Positions 32,870-36,999 of a DNA stretch of 36,999 bases are shown one piece after another. A program made the position numbers and the translations under genes. Every line of letters begins with the position of its first letter. Position 1 is the stretch's first letter. The notes beneath the pieces were generated by a model. That model searched no databases, was not told where the DNA came from, and was given only the letters and a program-made list of their open reading frames with translations. Source of the DNA: Pseudomonas fontis. GTDB lineage: Bacteria > Pseudomonadota > Gammaproteobacteria > Pseudomonadales > Pseudomonadaceae. The stretch spans positions 1 through 36,999 of the forward strand of contig NZ_JAMDGY010000033.1 in assembly GCF_028656955.1 (NCBI RefSeq), written 5' to 3'.

Positions 32870-34147
32870 GTGGACGAGTACCAGCAGACGATTCGATCCC
32901 TGTCTGATCGCATAGTCCAGGCGCAAACGCCCATCCGTGTGCTTGATGCGGTGAAGTGGGACGACAGCATCCGCCAGGGCTTCCTCAAGGCCAAGGGCAA
33001 GGAGCCACCGGCGGTGGACCGTGCCTATTACCAGAACCGGCCTTTGTCCTTTGATTCCAGCGCGGTGAAGCTGGAGTTCCAGAACATCGAGCGCGACATC
33101 ACCCGCCAACTGGGCCAGTTCAACCCGGTCGGGCAGATCATGCGGCGCATGTGCAAGGAGTACCGCATGGTCGTGCGCATGCTCGAGGCGCGCGGTACCG
33201 AAGACTTCGGGCTGATCTCCCAGGAGCTGTATGGCGCGGCTTCCGATGCGTTCCATGCCGGCGACCCGACCCTGGCCGACCTTGGCCTGATGCTCTCGGA
33301 CTACCTGAACAACATCGACGGCCGTGGCGACCTCAAGGACGAACCGAAGAACCTCAATGCCAAGCAGGCCGTGGAGATGCTCCAGGGCCGGCTGAACAAG
33401 GTGTTCGGCGAGGCCGAGGACACCATTCGGGTGTTCGAGTCGGACGGTATCGTCGCGGATGCGGCGGCGGGCGCCGACTACATCAAGATCCGCGCTGACG
33501 CCATGTTCAACAGCCGTGATGTGCGCGCACTGGAGGTGCACGAAGGGCTGGTGCATGTGGGTACCACCCTGAATGGCCTGAACCAGCCGATCTGCACCTT
33601 CCTGGCCAAGGGGCCGCCCTCGTCGACGGTGACCCAGGAAGGCCTGGCGATCCTCATGGAGGTGATTGCGTTCGCCTCTTACCCGAGCCGCCTGCGCAAG
33701 CTCACCAACCGTACCCGGGCCATCCACATGGTCGAGGAGGGCGCGGACTTCATGCAGGTCTATGAGTTCTTCCGTGCCCAGGGCTTCGAGATGGCCGAGA
33801 GCTACGGCAACGCCAGCCGGGTGTTCCGTGGCTCGGTGCCCAACGGCCTGCCATTCACCAAAGACTTGTCCTACCTCAAGGGCTTCATCATGGTTTACAA
33901 CTACATTCAGTTGGCCGTGAGAAAGGGCAAGCTGGAACAGATCCCCTTGCTGTTCTGTGGCAAGACCACCCTGGAAGACATGCGGACCCTGCGCCAACTG
34001 GTCGATGAAGGCCTGGTGGAGCCGCCCAAGTACTTGCCCGAGCAGTTCCGCGACCTGAACGCGCTGTCGGCCTGGATGTGTTTCTCCAACTTCCTCAACC
34101 ACCTGAGCCTGGACCGGATTGAAGCCGACTATTCGAACATTCTCTGA
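32870..34147 (+). CDS. DUF1704/QEGLA protein, predicted HExxxH metallopeptidase
   Basis: The 425-residue protein belongs to the family once called 'flavohemoglobin expression-modulating QEGLA motif protein' (TIGR02421/DUF1704). It has the unusual zinc motif His224-Glu225-x-x-x-His229 (LEVHEGLVHV) and the QEGLA motif at 256-260, whose Glu257 is the likely third ligand. The same arrangement defines the eukaryotic tyrosine carboxypeptidase MATCAP, a DUF1704 member that cleaves the C-terminal Tyr of tubulin. A zinc-dependent carboxypeptidase-like activity is therefore inferred here. The bacterial substrate is unknown. No signal peptide is seen, so it is probably cytoplasmic. The start is GTG, with AAGGAG 6 bases upstream. 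The next gene overlaps its end by 29 bases. Confidence 0.88.
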   Translation: MDEYQQTIRSLSDRIVQAQTPIRVLDAVKWDDSIRQGFLKAKGKEPPAVDRAYYQNRPLSFDSSAVKLEFQNIERDITRQLGQFNPVGQIMRRMCKEYRMVVRMLEARGTEDFGLISQELYGAASDAFHAGDPTLADLGLMLSDYLNNIDGRGDLKDEPKNLNAKQAVEMLQGRLNKVFGEAEDTIRVFESDGIVADAAAGADYIKIRADAMFNSRDVRALEVHEGLVHVGTTLNGLNQPICTFLAKGPPSSTVTQEGLAILMEVIAFASYPSRLRKLTNRTRAIHMVEEGADFMQVYEFFRAQGFEMAESYGNASRVFRGSVPNGLPFTKDLSYLKGFIMVYNYIQLAVRKGKLEQIPLLFCGKTTLEDMRTLRQLVDEGLVEPPKYLPEQFRDLNALSAWMCFSNFLNHLSLDRIEADYSNIL

Positions 34148-35042
34148 ACACGGCCGCCGGCTGCTGGGCCTGTGCCTGGTGCTGGCGAGCTTGTCCGGGT
34201 GCAGTTCGCTGTTGTTCTATCCCGAGCCCGGGCAGCCGTTCACCCCGGAGCGAGCCAAGCTCGCCTACCGCGAGCTCACCCTGACCGCGGCCGATGGCAC
34301 GCGCCTGCATGGCTGGTGGCTGCCGGCCAAGGAAGGCGTGGCGGTCAAGGGCACGGTGCTGCACCTGCACGGTAACGGCGGCAACCTCGCGGGGCATCTG
34401 GGTGGGAGCTGGTGGTTGCCGGAGCAGGGCTACCAGGTGCTGCTGCTGGATTACCGTGGCTACGGCTTGTCCGAAGGCACGCCGAGTTTGCCGGCGGTCT
34501 ATCAGGATATTGCCGCGGCAATGGATTGGTTGAAGCAGGCACCTGACGTGCAAGGCAAACCCTTGGTGCTGCTGGGGCAGAGCCTTGGTGGCGCGATGGG
34601 CATTCATTATTTGGCAGGGCATCCCGAACAGCGCCAGCGCTTCAAGGCCCTGGTGTTTGACGGGGTGCCGGCCAGCTACCGCAGCGTTGGCCAGTTTGCC
34701 CTGAGTACTTCGTGGCTGACCTGGCCGTTCCAGGTGCCGCTGTCGTGGCTGGTGCCGGACGCTGACAGTCCCATACGTTCAATTGAACAATTGAATAATG
34801 TACCGAAGCTGTTTTTCCACAGTATCGATGACCCGATCGTGCCGTTGGCCAATGGCCTGGCGCTGTACAAGGCCGCGCTGCCGCCCCGTGTGTTGCAGCT
34901 GACGCGTGGCGGGCATGTGCAGACCTTTGGCGACAAGACCTGGCGCCAGGTGATGGTGCGGTTCCTGGATGACCCTGAGCATTTCAACGGGCTGCGGCGT
35001 TTGGCCGAAGTCCCCAACTACCCTGACGAGAAGTCGCAATGA
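34119..35042 (+). CDS. Alpha/beta hydrolase lipoprotein
   Basis: The 307-residue protein is a serine hydrolase of the alpha/beta fold (BAAT/YfhR-like group). It begins with a lipoprotein signal, LLGLCLVLASLSGC, lipidated at Cys28. The oxyanion-loop HGNGG is at 84-88, the nucleophile Ser155 in LLGQSLGGAMG, the acid Asp in SIDDPIVPL (237/238) and the His266 in RGGHVQTF. It should be anchored at a membrane and face the periplasm or the surface. The start is a TTG within the last 29 bases of the DUF1704 gene, with no ATG available before the signal sequence. It overlaps the next gene by 4 bases. The substrate is unknown. Confidence 0.88.
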   Translation: MKPTIRTFSEHGRRLLGLCLVLASLSGCSSLLFYPEPGQPFTPERAKLAYRELTLTAADGTRLHGWWLPAKEGVAVKGTVLHLHGNGGNLAGHLGGSWWLPEQGYQVLLLDYRGYGLSEGTPSLPAVYQDIAAAMDWLKQAPDVQGKPLVLLGQSLGGAMGIHYLAGHPEQRQRFKALVFDGVPASYRSVGQFALSTSWLTWPFQVPLSWLVPDADSPIRSIEQLNNVPKLFFHSIDDPIVPLANGLALYKAALPPRVLQLTRGGHVQTFGDKTWRQVMVRFLDDPEHFNGLRRLAEVPNYPDEKSQ

Positions 35043-35365
35043 GTGAAGAACGCAACGCCATCCCGCTGATCATCACCGGTATCTGCAGCATCATCGGCAC
35101 CGTGGGCTGCCTGTGGTACTACGGTTACCTGCATTTCGCCAAGCCGGAGGATGCGTTGTTGCTGTCGGATTTCACCATGCTCAAGACGGTGCCGGGGGAG
35201 GATTACAAGATCGCCTTGAACCCGGCGCCGCAGGTGGCGCAGTGCATTGACGGGGTGTTGGTGTTGTTCGATACCCAGCAGAAGGGTTTGACCGGTGTGC
35301 TGGTGGACAACAAGAAGCAGGCGGTGCGTTGCATGGGGCAGGAGACCCCGCAAGAAACTCAGTAG
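35039..35365 (+). CDS. Small membrane protein of unknown function
   Basis: The 108-residue protein has a single hydrophobic segment at about residues 8-29 (IPLIITGICSIIGTVGCLWYY). A soluble part of about 75 residues follows, with two Cys residues (QCIDG, RCMGQ) that could form a disulfide if periplasmic. I do not recognise a family. It overlaps the hydrolase gene by 4 bases (ATGA), so it is translated with it. It is the last gene of the unit, followed by a REP pair. Confidence 0.75.
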   Translation: MSEERNAIPLIITGICSIIGTVGCLWYYGYLHFAKPEDALLLSDFTMLKTVPGEDYKIALNPAPQVAQCIDGVLVLFDTQQKGLTGVLVDNKKQAVRCMGQETPQETQ

Positions 35366-35382
35366 TGCCCGCGTTGCCGGCA

Positions 35383-35472
35383 ATCGCTGGCAAGGCCAGC
35401 TCCCACAGTGGAGGAACTCCCCCTTTTTTGGGGTTTGACACTGCCCCTGTGGGAGCCGGCCTTGCCGGCGAT
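35383..35472. repeat. Paired REP element between convergent genes
   Basis: The inverted arms 35383-35408 and 35447-35472 (26 nt, two mismatches) are of the GCTGGCAAGGCCAGC/GTGGGAGC type. The 38-base centre contains CCCC-CTTTTTT-GGGG. The element fills the gap between the small membrane protein gene and the lptF stop, which point toward each other. It probably serves as a shared bidirectional transcription barrier. Confidence 0.85.
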
Positions 35473-35492
35473 TAGGCCCTCAAGCCTGACGA

Positions 35493-36281
35493 TTAGTTGA
35501 TCTGGCTCACCGTACGCGGCGCCACCGGCTGGTTGTCATTGGAGATGGTCACTTCCACCCGACGATTCTGCGCACGCCCCGAGTTGCTCGAATTGTCCGC
35601 TACCGGGTACTCCTTGCCATAGCCTTGCGACACCACGCGCGCAGGGTCTACGCCCGCGCGGACCAGGGCCATGCGCACCGAACTGGCACGACGTTCAGAC
35701 AAGCTCTGGTTGTAGTTCGCCGAGCCCACGCTGTCGGTATAGCCCTCGACGATCACCTTGCGGTCCGGGTTCTCGTTGAGGAACTGCGCCAGCTTGGTGA
35801 CGTTCGGGTAGGCACTGCTTTTCAGCTCGGCCTTGTTGAAGTCGAACAGCACATCACCAAAGGTCACCAGCGTACCGCGATCGGTCTGCTTGGCGTTGAG
35901 GCTGTCCTGTAGCTGCTTGATCTGCGCATCACGCGAGTCCAGGCGGGCCTGGGCACGTTGCGCGGCAGCATTCTTCAGGTTGTTCTCAGCCGTACGCAGG
36001 GCGATGGTCTGCTTGGCCACCTCGACGCGCTGGTTGGTCAGGTAGGCCAACTGGTCGACCTTCTTCTCGTTCTCCTTGTCCAGGTAGGCCTTGTCGGCCT
36101 TGTTCATCCAGTCCTGGGCGTCCTTGGTTTCGAGGGCCGCCACTTTGCTCGACTGCGGGTCGCTTTGCAGGGCGGTGAAATTGGTCCGGGCCGATTCCAG
36201 GTTGGCATTGGGTTGCGAAGAGCAGGCAGCCAGGCCAACGCTGAGGGCCAGGAGGGCGGGGATCATCACGTGTTTACGCAT
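35493..36281 (-). CDS. lptF: OmpA-family outer-membrane lipoprotein (LptF type)
   Basis: The 262-residue protein matches Pseudomonas LptF in length (about 261) and place. It has a lipobox, LSVGLAAC, with Cys20, then a DUF4398-like helical region with coiled-coil character (about 30-130). The OmpA peptidoglycan-binding domain follows, with FDFNKAELK, the binding motif VEGYTDSVGSANYNQSLSERRA, and NRRVEVTI. It should link the outer membrane to peptidoglycan. P. aeruginosa LptF is AlgU-dependent and linked to oxidative-stress resistance and adhesion. An AAGGAT site precedes the ATG. It lies 48 bases after the DUF4398 lipoprotein gene and is probably cotranscribed with it. Confidence 0.88.
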   Translation of the reverse strand: MRKHVMIPALLALSVGLAACSSQPNANLESARTNFTALQSDPQSSKVAALETKDAQDWMNKADKAYLDKENEKKVDQLAYLTNQRVEVAKQTIALRTAENNLKNAAAQRAQARLDSRDAQIKQLQDSLNAKQTDRGTLVTFGDVLFDFNKAELKSSAYPNVTKLAQFLNENPDRKVIVEGYTDSVGSANYNQSLSERRASSVRMALVRAGVDPARVVSQGYGKEYPVADNSSNSGRAQNRRVEVTISNDNQPVAPRTVSQIN

Positions 36282-36329
36282 AATGGTTCATCCTTTGATC
36301 GATTACGAATGCACGGTGGCGGCGCAGCC

Positions 36330-36752
36330 TTACTGAACGGTCTGGGTGTTGCGCATGCCTTCCTCGCGCAGGTCCTGCACACCCTGGTGGGCGTCCTGCA
36401 CGGCTTTCTCGGCCTTCGCGGCCTGGGCCTTGCGTTCGGCGACGCGGGCGTCCCATTCGGCCTGTTCTGCAAGGTTGCGCGCCTGGTCGTATTGCTTGTC
36501 GTGCATGGCCACTTCGGCCTGTTTGAACTTGTCCTGGGCGGACTTCATTTCCACGGCGGCGTACTCGGTGCCGCCAGCGCTGACGGCAGAGTTCACGGCC
36601 GACTGGGCCAGGGCGTATTGCTCGCTCGGCGGGTTGCCAGCGCAGCCGGCCAATACCAGGCTGCTGCCCAAGGCCAGCGCGGCCAGCTTGAGCCCGCGCA
36701 GGTGGCTGAATGCGGTGTTTGCGGTGCGGGTCTTCATGGTGGTCAACTCCAT
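36330..36752 (-). CDS. DUF4398 domain lipoprotein
   Basis: The 140-residue protein has a lipoprotein signal (LALGSSLVLAGC, Cys37) and a helical DUF4398 domain (about 45-130). Its Ala/Glu/Lys-rich heptads (SAQDKFKQAEVAMHDKQYDQ, ARNLAEQAEWDARVAERKAQ) suggest a coiled coil. It resembles the N-terminal part of LptF, the next gene. Two starts are plausible: ATG 36752 with AGGAG 7 bases upstream, and ATG 36737 (MKTRTANTAF) with GGAG 9 bases upstream. A probable outer-membrane structural partner of LptF; function unproven. Confidence 0.85.
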   Translation of the reverse strand: MELTTMKTRTANTAFSHLRGLKLAALALGSSLVLAGCAGNPPSEQYALAQSAVNSAVSAGGTEYAAVEMKSAQDKFKQAEVAMHDKQYDQARNLAEQAEWDARVAERKAQAAKAEKAVQDAHQGVQDLREEGMRNTQTVQ

Positions 36753-36999
36753 TGGTTCACTCCTGATGAACGACGTATTCCATAGCGGTCCAGCGGCGAG
36801 GGCCCTATCGCAAGGGTTTTGCCGTGGTGGCTATTGGCTGTGACCGGGGCGGTTTTTTGAAAGTTCAGAAAATTTGTTGGGGATTGTTGACTGGTTGGTC
36901 AGTGGGGTTTTGTTTGAACTTTGTTTGGGGGAGGGGGTCGGGGTGGGGCTTTTTTGGGGTGGATATCTGGGGGGTTTGAGGGGGCTTTCGGGCCCCTTC
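36753..36999. other. Intergenic region upstream of the DUF4398 gene
   Basis: These 247 bases at the window edge contain no convincing gene. The far end is strongly G/T-rich on the plus strand (runs such as GGGGGAGGGGG). It ends in a GC-rich stretch, AGGGGGCTTTCGGGCCCCTT, that may be a hairpin belonging to a gene beyond the window. The only regulatory signal I could place is the AlgU-type promoter at 36839-36866. Confidence 0.5.
36839..36866 (-). promoter_or_regulatory. Candidate AlgU (sigma-22/RpoE-type) promoter
   Basis: On the minus strand GAACTT (complement of 36861-36866) is followed after 17 bases by TCACA (complement of 36839-36843). This fits the -35 of extracytoplasmic stress sigma factors well and the -10 (TCTGA/TCAAA) partly. 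It lies 87 bases before the DUF4398 gene. P. aeruginosa lptF is known to need AlgU, which supports the reading. Confidence 0.4.

Noticed and set aside
35417..35433. CCCC-CTTTTTT-GGGG hairpin as an intrinsic terminator
   Set aside because: The stem is four base pairs and the T-run is in the loop, not after the stem. The flanking REP arms are the more likely barrier.
36977..36999. Terminator hairpin at the window edge
   Set aside because: The stem is only partly paired and the sequence is cut by the window, so neither strand nor gene can be assigned.

Overview
The window is chromosomal DNA of a Pseudomonas, most probably of the P. putida lineage. The evidence is the GC-rich coding sequence, the many GTGGGAGC-type REP palindromes, an intact wspABCDEFR operon followed by prfB and lysS, and a downstream lptF-type OmpA lipoprotein. 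The species cannot be fixed from sequence alone. There are no rRNA, tRNA, CRISPR, prophage or insertion-sequence features. Apart from the REP elements and one hicAB pair, this is ordinary, well-ordered core genome.

Layout. (1) 74-2151, minus strand: a CaiB-type CoA transferase and a TIGR02285-type periplasmic solute-binding-like protein. (2) 2305-5823, plus: yaeQ, recJ and an Old Yellow Enzyme of the XenA/YqjM class. (3) 5842-6720: REP palindromes, then a minus-strand hicA-hicB toxin-antitoxin pair with a dyad operator at its start. (4) 6817-16819, minus: a polyamine locus made of a LysR regulator, an aldehyde dehydrogenase, the ydcS-T-U-V ABC importer, patD and the Tat-exported spermidine dehydrogenase spdH. 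The order ydcSTUV-patD is that of E. coli. (5) 16923-19060: an XRE-type regulator divergent from an MFS efflux pump. (6) 19151-19831: a YebE/DUF533 protein. (7) 20121-28574: the Wsp surface-sensing chemosensory operon, ending in the diguanylate cyclase WspR. (8) 28759-31464: prfB, with its programmed +1 frameshift, and lysS, closed by a clear terminator. (9) 31556-35365: a TetR regulator, a lipoprotein, a DUF1704/QEGLA protein with an HExxxH metallopeptidase motif, a lipoprotein alpha/beta hydrolase and a small membrane protein. (10) 35493-36752, minus: lptF and a DUF4398 lipoprotein behind a possible AlgU promoter.

How the parts work together. In the polyamine locus, SpdH would cleave spermidine or spermine outside the cytoplasm, YdcSTUV would import polyamines or products, and the two aldehyde dehydrogenases would oxidise the aminoaldehydes (4-aminobutanal to GABA, perhaps 3-aminopropanal to beta-alanine). 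A LysR-type T-N11-A dyad sits about 62 bp before a predicted transcription start of this operon. In the Wsp operon the receptor, two CheW adaptors, methyltransferase, hybrid CheA, CheB-type esterase and diguanylate cyclase are all present with key residues intact, so the surface-to-c-di-GMP pathway looks functional. A perfect CRP/Vfr-type half-site pair lies upstream of wspA.

The least explained part is 32302-35365, a tightly packed set of envelope genes around a bacterial relative of the HExxxH tyrosine carboxypeptidase (MATCAP) family. I saw no obviously new system type. The strongest leads are this envelope cluster, the LysR box with the twin aldehyde dehydrogenases, the CRP-type site before wsp, and the hic operator that abuts its own start codon.
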